Assembly: GCA_049646245.1 (NCBI GenBank)
Contig: JBARVL010000095.1
Coordinates: 1 to 64,000, forward strand
From: Crinalium sp049646245
Lineage (GTDB): Bacteria; Cyanobacteriota; Cyanobacteriia; Cyanobacteriales; PCC-9333
Direction of reading: 5' to 3'
Length of the DNA stretch: 64,000 nt
Part shown: positions 54,514 to 63,342 of the stretch, one piece after another
How positions within the stretch are numbered: position 1 is the first letter of the stretch
Layout of the letters: the number at the start of each line of letters is the position of its first letter
Notes under the pieces: model-generated
Seen by the model: the letters and a program-made list of their open reading frames with translations, nothing else
Database searches by the model: none
What the model was told of the DNA's origin: nothing
Program-made: the position numbers and the translations under genes

Positions 54514-56025
54514 TCAATTCATTTGCGATCGCAGAATAATGTTAAGTCGCTGACGTGAAATACCTTGTTCTTCCAACGCTTTGAGATACTGACTTGGGGC
54601 GCTACCACCAATCTTTTTGTTACTCAGTTGGGAAAGTGGGGTTAAATTCACCAAACAGTTGTATTTGGAAATCGGAATCGCTTGCCGTTTCGCGTAGGCA
54701 GTGGGAAACAGATGATGACACAAGGGTAGGATCAGCGAAGAAATTTACCTCAGACAAAGCTTCTCCCGTAGCCAGGTCAATCGCGCCATTCTTACGAAGC
54801 AGCGCACTGATGCTTTTGTATACCGAGCCATGTCGTCGCTGGGTGCGTTGTAAAAAGTTGCCGTCAAAGCGCGCCTCCCGCACCGTACTTGGCAGAATAG
54901 TTCCTTGAGGGTGAATCAACCAATCTGGCACTTCCAACATATCCCGTGCGGCGCGGGTTTCATGCCAGGAAGTATAAAATGCAGTGCAAGCCCCAGACCA
55001 AAACCATTGCTCCAGCTTGGAGCGCACTTGTTCTTGGGGATATCCAATAACAGTGAGGATAGCAGCTAGAGCGACAAGCTGAATTTGGTAGGGCAAATCT
55101 TCGGCAGCAACAATCCTCTGTCCATAGAGAAACCGTGCAGCTTCTTCATACCCCGTAATGACTTTGGGGGCAAATGTTTTGTATTCCTCCACTGACAAAC
55201 TCATTACCTCATCCCGACCGCAAGCAACCCTGGGCAGCTTTGGTGGCGGGTTAGTTGACTTAAGCGCCTTCTGACGGCGGTAATAGGTTGCCACCAGCGT
55301 GACGCAAGAAAGGAAATCGGTTTCTCGGAGGGTATGAAGCAACCTGTGTTTTTTAAGTTGCTGTTCCTGCGCTGTCCAATCGTCTCAAGAGCGAAAAGTT
55401 TTCAGCAGCAAAACAGGCAGTCGCTAGGTCAAAAAAAGTCAGAACCGAATTCTGCGTATTAACATTCTCAAACATCTGGCATACTGCTGGGCGCGGTAGC
55501 GATGCCATCAGTTCGATCACGGGAATCTGGTAATGTTCAAACCGTTTGATTACTTCCTGCTCAAACTTGTCGATCAACTCTAGTTTTTCGGGTGCGTAGT
55601 TCCAGTACTTGCAATACTCCTGCCGCCACTTAGAAAACTGAAACGTATGGGTAGTGGGAAACAGCCCTTGTGCATACTCTTGCTCTGGTGTTCCACAGTC
55701 AATCTTCTTACCATCGCTACCACAGCCAACCCTGATGCGATCCTGGTTGAGACCGATGATCGCCTCCTCACGGCGGATATTAGGGTCAAGAGCTTTCTCA
55801 ATGTCGATGTAGTACCAACGTTTGGTGTGTTTGTGATTCCGTTTCCCGCGAAGTTGTACAGGCTGATTTGAGAACAGTGCCATGTAAAGTGCCGTCATTC
55901 GCTGCTGTCCATCCAGAATCAAGTGCATCGGGATAACAGTCTGTTTTAGTTGAACACCTTCTACTAAGCGAGGGCGAAAAACTCCTTGGGGACTGGCGTT
56001 CTCTAGCAGAGCGTTCCATCGTGGT
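54514..56025 (-). pseudogene. DUF262-family protein with HNH-like tail, multiply frameshifted
   Basis: The DUF262 signature LILDGQQRMTALYMAL opens the second segment (55928-55353), preceded in frame by FRPRLVEGVQLKQTVIP. Near 55390 the frame changes, and RETDFLSCVTLVATYYRRQK continues in the piece ending at 54620. A third piece (54723-54514) holds HHLFPTAYAKRQ and YNCLVNLTPLSQLSNKKIGG, like the DUF1524-type HNH end of these proteins. The N-terminal part is missing: an HTH gene is joined directly at about 56020. Intact relatives include GmrSD-type modification-dependent nucleases, so this was probably a defence gene. Confidence 0.75.
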
Positions 56026-56184
56026 TATACTACACCCAGCAATGATTGCCAGTTGTTCCTGGGTGAGATCGAGTTCTTGATACAACTGGCGAGGGTGGGA
56101 GATCTCAATTTGGCAATTGACATAAGTCCGAAACAGCACCCGTTCTACTTCTGCGAAGGGACGTTGCCCCGATCTGCGGGTCAT
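56020..56184 (-). CDS. Small HTH protein, 3'-truncated at the DUF262 joint
   Basis: MTRRSGQRPFAEVERVLFRT is followed by LTQEQLAIIAGCSITTMER, an HTH of the kind found in small cyanobacterial regulators. After MER the continuing frame is the out-of-frame shadow of the DUF262 pseudogene, so the original C-terminus is lost. The start overlaps the upstream small gene by 4 bp (ATGA-type), implying an operon. Confidence 0.55.
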
Positions 56185-56444
56185 AAAGCCTCCCGATCAT
56201 TTCTAGAGATGGATTGAGAATGTTTAGCTGGGAGAAGTTCTAGGTCTTCTTCGTCAACCCAATCAGCAACGATCCAACCTCGTGAGGGGCTGTCTGAATC
56301 CAACAGCAAGAGGTAGAGCCAAGACCATTGGGGTGTTTGGGTAGTTTTTAAGGACAGACACAACTGATGCTCTTGATCTCTAGGTTGTAACCAGAACCCT
56401 ATATATAGAGTTGAGCAGCTATTTGGGGAAAGCTCAGACTTCAA
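56181..56444 (-). CDS. Small hypothetical protein upstream of the HTH gene
   Basis: The 87-residue protein has a readable WLQPRDQEHQLCLSLKTTQT and a C-terminal DSPSRGWIVADWVDEEDLEL, slightly reminiscent of the end of DUF1822-type cyanobacterial proteins. It may be an N-terminally truncated remnant. It is translationally coupled to the HTH gene. Confidence 0.4.
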   Translation of the reverse strand: MKSELSPNSCSTLYIGFWLQPRDQEHQLCLSLKTTQTPQWSWLYLLLLDSDSPSRGWIVADWVDEEDLELLPAKHSQSISRNDREAL

Positions 56445-56578
56445 TATTCAGCTTTAGAAAGGGCGATCGCCCTAAAATATTAAGCAGTTTTTTGACGTTT
56501 CGCCATCTTTGCAAAAGGCAAAGAACAGTGACGTTACTCACCGTTAACCCTACGGGTGTAACGGGAGCTTCTCAGGAT

Positions 56579-56806
56579 TTAAAACAAGGATAATTGTATT
56601 CCTTGAAAACCCCAAGCTTCGGGTTTCACAGGCTGGGCAACCCCTAAGCCTCGACCCGCAGAGATGATGAGTCCCACCATCTGTAGTGCTTTTATCAAAA
56701 TATTTATAGCAGCGTTTTCATCACGATCCAAAGTTAAATTACACTTCGGACAACAATGAGTTCTAACTGACAAAGTTTTAGGAACTTTAACCCCACAGCC
56801 AGAGCA
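56579..56806 (-). pseudogene. TnpB (IS200/IS605-type) C-terminal remnant
   Basis: DCSGCGVKVPKTLSVRTHCC and PKCNLTLDRDENAAINIL form the zinc ribbon and the last RuvC motif of TnpB. The Cys pairs are C-G-C and C-P-K-C. The tail GLGVAQPVKPEAWGFQGIQL is typical of the C-terminus. Only the last 75 residues remain, joined to the tniQ 3' end. Downstream, GTAACGGGAGCTTCTCAGGA resembles the right-end sequence where reRNA/omega RNA lies in intact elements. Confidence 0.75.
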
Positions 56807-57291
56807 ATCCTATGGGAACATTCTCCTTGATCCCACTCTGCTGGAATTGGGAACCGTGTCTCGCAGTTGGTGCATTTTGATAATAAACGTAGGTTGTGGC
56901 GATGGCTTACGCCTCGGCTATCGCCTACGCAGCTAATCTTTTCCTGAAATTGCCACTCAATTCGATGACAAGGCGACTTCTGATAGCAAGCAGCACACAA
57001 GCGAATCGGTCTAGGCTGCATCGTTATCCCTTTCGGTGGTAGCATTTGAATCCATTGCTCCACAGTCAACTCTGTGATCGCTGCTATTGCTTGGAGTTCT
57101 TCACTACTTGGAAAAGGATTTAAGTAGAGTTTTTTCCAACGTGATATTACCCCACCTAATTTTGTTACCTGACCAATTTGGTAAGCTGTCCATTGGTTAG
57201 CCCGTTCAAATCTACCTAAAAAGTGGCTAATACTTTCCCCTTCATATGGGGCAACAATATCAACCCAGGGTTCAAAATCATAAACTTCCAT
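56734..57291 (-). pseudogene. tniQ: tniQ, 3' end replaced by a TnpB remnant
   Basis: This is a small V-K-type TniQ, the adaptor linking TnsC to the guide complex. It begins MEVYDFEPWVDIVAPYEGES and continues ISHFLGRFERANQWTAYQIG. The zinc-finger regions are IRLCAACYQKSPCHRIEWQF and LLSKCTNCETRFPIPAEW. An 11-residue in-frame insertion (VGDSRGVSHRH) from a short palindromic repeat splits the zinc-binding segment. After GECSH (about 56810) the family sequence stops and the frame runs through TnpB DNA. Function is therefore doubtful. Confidence 0.85.
56898..56930. repeat. 33-bp imperfect palindromic insertion in tniQ
   Basis: The stretch GGCGATGGCTTACGCC / GGCTATCGCCTACGC forms an imperfect palindrome and adds 11 codons in frame to tniQ. 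Short dispersed palindromes of this kind are common in cyanobacterial genomes. Confidence 0.55.
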
Positions 57292-57344
57292 ATCAAGATG
57301 CCACTAGGGAATAATCTCCCTCTATACTTTCCAAAACACCTTTA

Positions 57345-57830
57345 TCAATCTTTTTCAAACCTGACTTCTTCAGCTTTAACTGCCGCATCTCTGAGAAGCT
57401 GATCTAGTAATCTAAGTTGACCATCTGTTTTTTCCTGCAATAGGCTAATAATATCTTGGTCATCTGCCAAATTAGATGGCTCAGGCAGCCTCAGAATCTC
57501 TTTTTCCCAAATTCTGATAGTTTTTTTAAAGTTTCCACCTAGCAACTTTTCAAAGTTTAAACAACAAGCAAACCTACTAGCAACCTGCTCATCTTTACTA
57601 ATTAGTGTATCTAGTCGGCTGCTAGTTCCTATCAAAATAGGTATGATTTTTAACTTGTCGTAAAAATCTCTAACATCTGGAAGTGTTTTAAACTGGAGCC
57701 GATGAGCTTCATCAATAATCAAAACTTCAACCTTGCACTGTTTAAGTTTGTCCCAAGTTCTTTTTCTAAGCTGGTTCTCATTTCCACCAGTTGCTTTGTG
57801 TTTTAAAGTTTGTAGAATCATCTCAAACAA
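57345..57830 (-). pseudogene. tnsC: tnsC, N-terminally truncated
   Basis: TnsC is the AAA+ regulator of CAST transposition. The remnant keeps Walker B (VEVLIIDEAHRL), the sensor region (IIPILIGTSSRLDTLISKDE) and the C-terminal lid (KKTIRIWEKEILRLPEPSNL). It starts at the equivalent of LFEMILQTLKHK, so roughly the first 110 residues, including Walker A, are deleted. Only 26 bp separate it from the end of tnsB. ATP binding should be lost. Confidence 0.88.
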
Positions 57831-57856
57831 TAGAGAGGGGCTACAATTACTGCTTG

Positions 57857-58783
57857 TTAGTTCTGTATAGATAAAATTTTTTCATCTTCATATCTTTGGG
57901 GTAAAGGCTCTGTCCTTTTCTGCTCTGCCTTTCGCCGTTCTGCTTTACTTTTAGTCTTTTTCTGGCTTAGGAAATTTCTCCGCCTGATGGCTTCCTCTAA
58001 AATTGAAATGTTATTGATACCCTTACCGCCTTTTTCAGCTTTTTTCCGAGCAAATTTAATTTCCTCAAGCGATAAGCGTTCAGCTTCTAAACCTATTGCA
58101 TAGGCGCGTGCCAAGAATTTTTCTAGGCTATCTTTGCGGTTATAAACCAACACCATTGTAATATCTCGTGGATCGAATCGGAGAATTACCTTTTGTCCCG
58201 CATATGCGCCTAAATTCTCACCCTTGTATCGTAAACCTGCAAAATTAAGATACCCATTGTCGTACACTACTCGCTCTGTTGCCTTCATTAGACAAATATC
58301 TAACTCCCGCTCTTTATGTAGAGCCGGAGGCATCCGCAAGCCCTTCTCCCAACGCTGAAGCCGACTTTGAGTTGGGGTAAGAGGATTTGCTTGAGTGCGA
58401 GGATCTGGTTTCTGGTTGTAGTGGTCAACAATATAACCTACTATCAATTTTTCTAGTTCTGGAAGAGAAATACATACTTTTTGCTCTGCTCCTTCTGGAC
58501 GATTTTGCACGTTCGAGCCAGTGTATCCTGGCATCTGGGAAAGCAGCCCACTTAAAGTTCTGAAAGGTCTTTCGACAATACCGCCCTCTGAAGGATACCT
58601 TCTGAAAATTGGTTCAAAATCCAACTGATCGGCAATCCACTCCATTAAGTGTATGGAGCGGAAATCTTTACCACGATCCGTAAAAATATATTTAGGCACA
58701 CCATAAGCATTCCATTTGGCTCGAAGTTCATATTCGGAGCCATAACGCTTGGGCAGGATTGCATTCCGCAAAGAAGAGAGCAT
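57857..58783 (-). pseudogene. tnsB: tnsB C-terminal half
   Basis: TnsB is the DDE transposase that joins CAST ends to target DNA. The remnant retains the second Asp (IFTDRGKDF) and the Glu (SEGGIVERPF), followed by VDHYNQKPDPRTQANPL and the C-terminal VILRFDPRDITMVLVYNRKD. The first catalytic Asp and the DNA-binding domains are missing. Just upstream SEVVDAL is readable in another frame, followed by two TAG codons, so the gene is frameshifted as well as truncated. Only about 290 bp remain between it and the transposon end. Confidence 0.9.
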
Positions 58784-58875
58784 CTACTACCTCTGAGGAA
58801 TTCATAAGCAGTATCTAGAGCTATAAAATGTAGTACATCAATACTATCTTGAAAAATGAGGCACTTTAAAGTTTT

Positions 58876-59075
58876 GACATATAATTTGACGACACTTAAA
58901 TAAATGACATCTAACTTGTCGTTAGCCTAAGAAAAGACATCTAATTTGTCGTTATAGCTTTTTCTCTTGCTTCTACTATTAAAATGGCTGGAAAGCTTGA
59001 AAATATTGCTTCTTTAACAGTGAATAGTTTTGACAAATAAATTGATGTTTTGGACAAATAATTTGACGCTCTACA
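58876..59075. repeat. Left end (tnsB side): five TnsB-type repeats
   Basis: Motifs of the form GACA(T/A)xTAAxTTG(A/T)CG occur at 58876, 58906, 58936, 59032 and 59053. The first three are spaced exactly 30 bp apart. The last (59053-59075, ending GCTCTACA) is the perfect inverted copy of the other terminus. This multi-site layout matches V-K CAST left ends. Confidence 0.88.
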
Positions 59076-59080
59076 CGATT
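59076..59080. repeat. Target-site duplication, tnsB side (CGATT)
   Basis: CGATT follows the terminal ACA of the element and matches 6228-6232. The flank after it starts TGTAGAG, the same seven bases as the transposon terminus, giving a 12-bp direct repeat CGATTTGTAGAG across the element. Confidence 0.88.
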
Positions 59081-59427
59081 TGTAGAGTAGTTACTCCCTT
59101 ACCGCTAGAAGATTTTGCATTTCTGGGATGCCAACTGGAGTGTAGACTAAGCGCCCTGACGGGAGCGGGTGTTAAACTCTGTTTTCATCTATTGGATAAT
59201 TTCTATAAATGTCTAATTGTAACATGACATCAATTAGCTATTAACAGATTAGTTACTCAAAGCCAAAATATGTGCAATTGTGTTTGGGAGTCACAAAATG
59301 GTTAAGTTGCAAATATTGAATGATTTTGAGGGCAGATTTATCTGAAATAATTCTCAAGCCATTAGTTTGCAAAGTAAATTATATTTAAAGGTAAATTAAA
59401 ATACTAAGTACGGAAGACCTTTAAACT
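59081..59427. other. Chromosomal flank between the CAST and the exosortase gene
   Basis: No gene is seen. This was the sequence directly downstream of tRNA-Pro before insertion. GCGCCCTGACGGGAGCG near 59150 can form a small hairpin. The last 80 bp are AT-rich and probably carry the exosortase promoter. Confidence 0.5.
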
Positions 59428-60297
59428 ATGATGACTATAGAGCCTAAGTTTATTAAACATCTAAGCACCTACCCCTTTTGGCTATTAACTTTAGCCGGAG
59501 GTTTAATAGCGGTTGACATTAGCTTGAAGATCAAGCTGACTGGAGACGTTATCGCTCCGAGTTTAAGTTTACTTTTATGGAGTATTGTCTTATCTAGGTT
59601 ATGGGAAAAACGCCACACCTTAAAATTAAACAGTGGCATTTTTTCTACTTTTTGGGGATTAGTACTCATTGCTTTTGTACTTGTCAGGAGTCTACTTACC
59701 GTCAGGGTATCTATACTGCTGGGATTTTTGCCTGTGATTTCAGCGATAGGTTTAATTTTGTTGGCTTCTGGGTTTAGAGGATTTAAGAAATATATACATG
59801 AACTGCTGCTAATATTGGTTTTAAACATACCTGATACATTAGTAGGAAAGATAGTTGACCCATCTAGCTTCACAGGTAGATTTGCTACCTATATGTTGTC
59901 TCAGTTTGGGTTTAAAGCAGCCGTACAAGGAACTAATATCGTGACAAATGCCGGAATCGTAGAAGTTTTAATAGCGTGTTCTGGCTTATCTAATATGCTT
60001 TTATTATTGCAATTAGCCATACTTTTTATAGTAACATTCCCGACTAGCTTAGCTAAAAAAATTTATCTACCTATTGTAGCTATAAGTGTGGGATTTACCG
60101 TCAATGCCGCGCGAGTTGCTATATTAACAGCTTTAATAACTAACTCACAGCAGAAAGCATTTAACTACTGGCATGATGGTGATGGTAGCACGATATTTGT
60201 GATAATTTCTGTAGTGGTATTTGGAGCATTCTGCTACTTTCTGCTTGAAAAAGATGAACCTGCTAACCACGAACTAAGGGAATACTCTGATCAATGA
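59428..60297 (+). CDS. Cyanoexosortase (exosortase/archaeosortase family)
   Basis: This 289-residue polytopic membrane protease/transpeptidase has the exosortase catalytic triad: Cys in LIACSGLSNM, Arg in NAARVAILTA and His in YWHDGDGS. About eight hydrophobic segments are present. Exosortases process PEP-CTERM-type tails on exported proteins. The following gene overlaps by 4 bp and is its usual partner, which supports the cyanoexosortase A type. Its target proteins are not in the window. Confidence 0.88.
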   Translation: MMTIEPKFIKHLSTYPFWLLTLAGGLIAVDISLKIKLTGDVIAPSLSLLLWSIVLSRLWEKRHTLKLNSGIFSTFWGLVLIAFVLVRSLLTVRVSILLGFLPVISAIGLILLASGFRGFKKYIHELLLILVLNIPDTLVGKIVDPSSFTGRFATYMLSQFGFKAAVQGTNIVTNAGIVEVLIACSGLSNMLLLLQLAILFIVTFPTSLAKKIYLPIVAISVGFTVNAARVAILTALITNSQQKAFNYWHDGDGSTIFVIISVVVFGAFCYFLLEKDEPANHELREYSDQ

Positions 60298-60956
60298 GCT
60301 TCTCGAAACACTTGCGGATATCTTTGCTAGTAATAACCAATGCCTTTGTTATCTTGGTAGTTGGTAAAATTATTTTAGCTCCTTCAATTGACAAGGATGG
60401 TTTATTTCCCGATGGGGTGCCATTACCTAAATGGCAACTAATAGAGAGTAGAGAGATCCAGCCTATATCAGGCAAGCCTTGGATTTTCCCTGGAAGGGAC
60501 TATCGCTATATCCAGAATCAACTACCACTAACTATATCTATGCGCTACGTAGAATTCGCTAATGGAGATGTTAAAGAACTTATAGATAAGCATACTTCTA
60601 TCAAATTGTCTACCGTTAAACCTAAAGTGAGTATACGCCAGCAACCAGGTGTTGGCTTTTATGGTGTCTACGTTTATCAGCAGCGAGCATATCTAGATGC
60701 CTGTATCAATGCTTCGGGCAGTAGTACCTTTACTGCGGAACAGTTCAGCAACAATAGGAAGCGTCATCAGTTGCAGCTTAATCGGCTGCTAGGTTATTTA
60801 TTTACAGGCACTCCCCCCCTGCACGACCAGCGTTGCCTGTGGAGCCATTTGTCTATACCTTTAAAGGATGCCTCAGCAGAAGCAGCTTATAACAATTTAG
60901 AAACACTTTGGTTACCCTGGTATACATGGTGGAGTTCTCATTTTTATAAAAATTAA
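60294..60956 (+). CDS. Cyanoexosortase-associated protein
   Basis: The 220-residue protein has one N-terminal membrane anchor (ISLLVITNAFVILVVGKIIL) and a soluble domain (PLPKWQLIESREIQPISGKP, then RYIQNQLPLTISMRYVE) that faces away from the cytoplasm. It is translationally coupled to the exosortase (ATGA-type overlap). Such partners are found beside cyanoexosortases; the biochemical role is unknown. Confidence 0.8.
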   Translation: MSFSKHLRISLLVITNAFVILVVGKIILAPSIDKDGLFPDGVPLPKWQLIESREIQPISGKPWIFPGRDYRYIQNQLPLTISMRYVEFANGDVKELIDKHTSIKLSTVKPKVSIRQQPGVGFYGVYVYQQRAYLDACINASGSSTFTAEQFSNNRKRHQLQLNRLLGYLFTGTPPLHDQRCLWSHLSIPLKDASAEAAYNNLETLWLPWYTWWSSHFYKN

Positions 60957-60996
60957 ATTTTCAACCCTACAAAGTATATTGGATTAATAAATTTAT

Positions 60997-63189
60997 ATGC
61001 TGAATATTTATGAATTATTAGCAGATGAACTTTCTCTTCAACCGTTTCAGGTAAAAAATGCTTTAGAATTACTCAATGAAGGTGCAACTATTCCTTTTAT
61101 TTCTCGCTATCGTAAAGAACGCACTGGTGAGATGAATGAAATTCAGTTACGCGACCTTTCCGATAGGTATACTTATTTAACCGAATTAGAAGCCAGAAAA
61201 GCGTCTATTTTGGATGCGATCGCATCTCAAGGTAAACTTACTGATGAGCTAAAAGCTAAAATTACATCCTGCTTACAGAAAACCGAATTAGAAGACCTTT
61301 ATCTTCCCTACAAACCTAAACGTCGCACTCGCGCCACCATCGCTAGAGAAAAAAATCTAGAACCACTAGCTGATTTTATTAAATCACTCAATAACCGTAA
61401 TGCCAAACCTGCATCTTTAGAACAAGAAGCTAAAAATTATATCTCTGAAGAAAAACAAGTTAAAACCGCAGAAGAAGCGCTGAAAGGTGCATCTGATATC
61501 TTAGCTGAAGAAGTCTCGGAAAAAGCGAAATTACGTGCTTACTTACGAGATGATCTGATGAATTATGGGAAATTCATTTCCACTATTAAAGATGATTACC
61601 CAGAAGGCACAACAAAATTTGAAATGTATCGCAATTTTAGTTCCAGCGTCAAAAATATTGCGTCTCACAATATTTTAGCACTTTTGCGGGGTGAAAATGA
61701 AGGCATTTTAAAAATAGAATTATCCTTTGACGAATCAGAGGTACTTTCTTATCTAGAGTCGCAGGAAATTCGTACTCGCGTAGCAGAAGTGAGGAGATTT
61801 TACCAAGAAATGCTTAAGGATGCGTTTAACCGTTTAATGAAGACATCCTTAATTAGTGAAGTCCGTGCTGAAAAGAAAGCATTTGCTGATATGGAATCAA
61901 TTAAAACTTTTGAAAGTAATTTGCGGGAGTTATTATTATCATCTCCGGCGGGAATGAAACCAACTATGGGCATAGATCCAGGTTTTAGGACTGGATGTAA
62001 AGTTGCTATTTTATCAGAAACAGGTAAATATTTAGAATATCAAGCAATCTTTCCTCATCAAAGTCAAAAACAACGGGATGAAGCAGCTAGTAGTATTAAG
62101 AAACTTATCGGGAAATATAAAATTGAATTAATGGCGATCGGTAATGGTACTGCTGGAAGGGAAACCGATGAATTTATCTCAGAAGTTCTCAAAACTATAG
62201 AAAGCAAACCGATTAAAGTGATAGTAAATGAATCGGGTGCATCTATCTATTCAGCAAGTGAAGTTGCTGGTAAAGAATTCCCTGATTTAGATGTAACTGT
62301 TCGTGGCGCAATTAGTATTGGAAGACGCTTACAAGACCCCTTAGCTGAGTTAGTTAAAATCGATCCTAAATCTATTGGTGTAGGACAATATCAGCACGAT
62401 GTCGATCAAAAACTGTTGAAGAAAAACTTAGATGAAACTGTCGAGAGTTGCGTTAACTATGTAGGGGTAGATCTTAATACTGCTTCTAAAGAACTACTAA
62501 CATTTGTTTCTGGAATAACATCAACAGTAGCTCAAAATATTGTTACCTATCGTAACGAAAATGGCGCATTTAATAATCGTCGCCAACTGAAAAAAGTAGC
62601 AAAGTTAGGGGCAAAAGCTTTTGAACAAGCTGCGGGTTTCTTAAGAATTCGTGACGGTGAGAACCCCTTGGATAATACCGCAGTGCATCCAGAAAGTTAT
62701 AGTGTAGTGGAAGCGATCGCACAGGATTTGGGTATACCATTAAAACAGACACCCCAGATTGCCGAAAAGCTCAAGTCAATCAATATTAGAAAATACGTCA
62801 CTGATAAAATTGGCGAACCCACGCTGCGCGATATGATCAGCGAATTGGAAAAACCCGGACGCGACCCCAGAGAACAATTTAAATATGCCACCTTCAAAGC
62901 AGGAATTAAGGAAATCCGCGATCTTGAAGTTGGCATGGAATTAGAAGGAATTGTTACTAATGTCGCTAACTTTGGTGCGTTTGTCGATATTGGGGTGCAT
63001 CAAGATGGTTTAGTGCATATTTCCCAACTGGCAGATAGATTTGTAAGTGACCCCAAGCAAATTGTCAAAGTGGGACAAGTGGTTAAGGTGCGGGTAATGG
63101 AAGTGAATGAAAAATTGAAACGTATTAGTTTGTCAATGAGGTCACAACCAGGCTCAATTAATGGGCATAATGATGGGAGACCAAGCTAA
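60997..63189 (+). CDS. tex: Tex-family RNA-binding transcription accessory protein
   Basis: This 730-residue Tex protein carries the Tex N-domain (EGATIPFISRYRKERTGEMN), a YqgF/RNase H-like domain (TMGIDPGFRTGCKVAILSET), HhH segments (YVGVDLNTASKELLTFVSGI) and a C-terminal S1 RNA-binding domain at about 645-720 (LEGIVTNVANFGAFVDIGVH). Tex proteins bind nucleic acids and influence transcription; the exact role in cyanobacteria is open. The length is typical and the gene looks intact. Confidence 0.93.
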   Translation: MLNIYELLADELSLQPFQVKNALELLNEGATIPFISRYRKERTGEMNEIQLRDLSDRYTYLTELEARKASILDAIASQGKLTDELKAKITSCLQKTELEDLYLPYKPKRRTRATIAREKNLEPLADFIKSLNNRNAKPASLEQEAKNYISEEKQVKTAEEALKGASDILAEEVSEKAKLRAYLRDDLMNYGKFISTIKDDYPEGTTKFEMYRNFSSSVKNIASHNILALLRGENEGILKIELSFDESEVLSYLESQEIRTRVAEVRRFYQEMLKDAFNRLMKTSLISEVRAEKKAFADMESIKTFESNLRELLLSSPAGMKPTMGIDPGFRTGCKVAILSETGKYLEYQAIFPHQSQKQRDEAASSIKKLIGKYKIELMAIGNGTAGRETDEFISEVLKTIESKPIKVIVNESGASIYSASEVAGKEFPDLDVTVRGAISIGRRLQDPLAELVKIDPKSIGVGQYQHDVDQKLLKKNLDETVESCVNYVGVDLNTASKELLTFVSGITSTVAQNIVTYRNENGAFNNRRQLKKVAKLGAKAFEQAAGFLRIRDGENPLDNTAVHPESYSVVEAIAQDLGIPLKQTPQIAEKLKSINIRKYVTDKIGEPTLRDMISELEKPGRDPREQFKYATFKAGIKEIRDLEVGMELEGIVTNVANFGAFVDIGVHQDGLVHISQLADRFVSDPKQIVKVGQVVKVRVMEVNEKLKRISLSMRSQPGSINGHNDGRPS

Positions 63190-63342
63190 AGTAATCAGCG
63201 AAAATGAAGTAAAGTATATACTACTAAAAGCATCCTACTACGGTCATCTTTTCAACCAATTCCGGATTTTGTCCTAGACGCTTGAATTTCTGAGTAATGA
63301 GTTTTTGACTTGACAAATATTTACCAGGTGGATAGATAACTT

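Larger units (their letters stand above)
6233..59075. mobile_element. Decayed type V-K CRISPR-associated transposon carrying the cyr cluster
   Basis: The ends are perfect 23-bp inverted repeats (6233-6255 and 59053-59075, beginning TGTAGAGCGTCAAATT), flanked by CGATT duplications. From the 59-kb end, all on the minus strand, come tnsB, tnsC and tniQ remnants. After the cargo come a broken cas12k, CRISPR repeats and a tRNA-matching homing spacer. This is the canonical V-K order. At 52.8 kb it is long for what I know of this class. All core genes are defective, so the copy should be immobile. Cargo includes cyrA-K, part of an osmoprotectant transporter and a degraded accessory zone. Whether the cyr genes rode the CAST into this site or were added afterwards cannot be decided from this window. 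Confidence 0.93.

Noticed and set aside
59030..59227. 65-codon plus frame across the left transposon end
   Set aside because: It crosses the terminal repeat and the target duplication; it is a chance frame.
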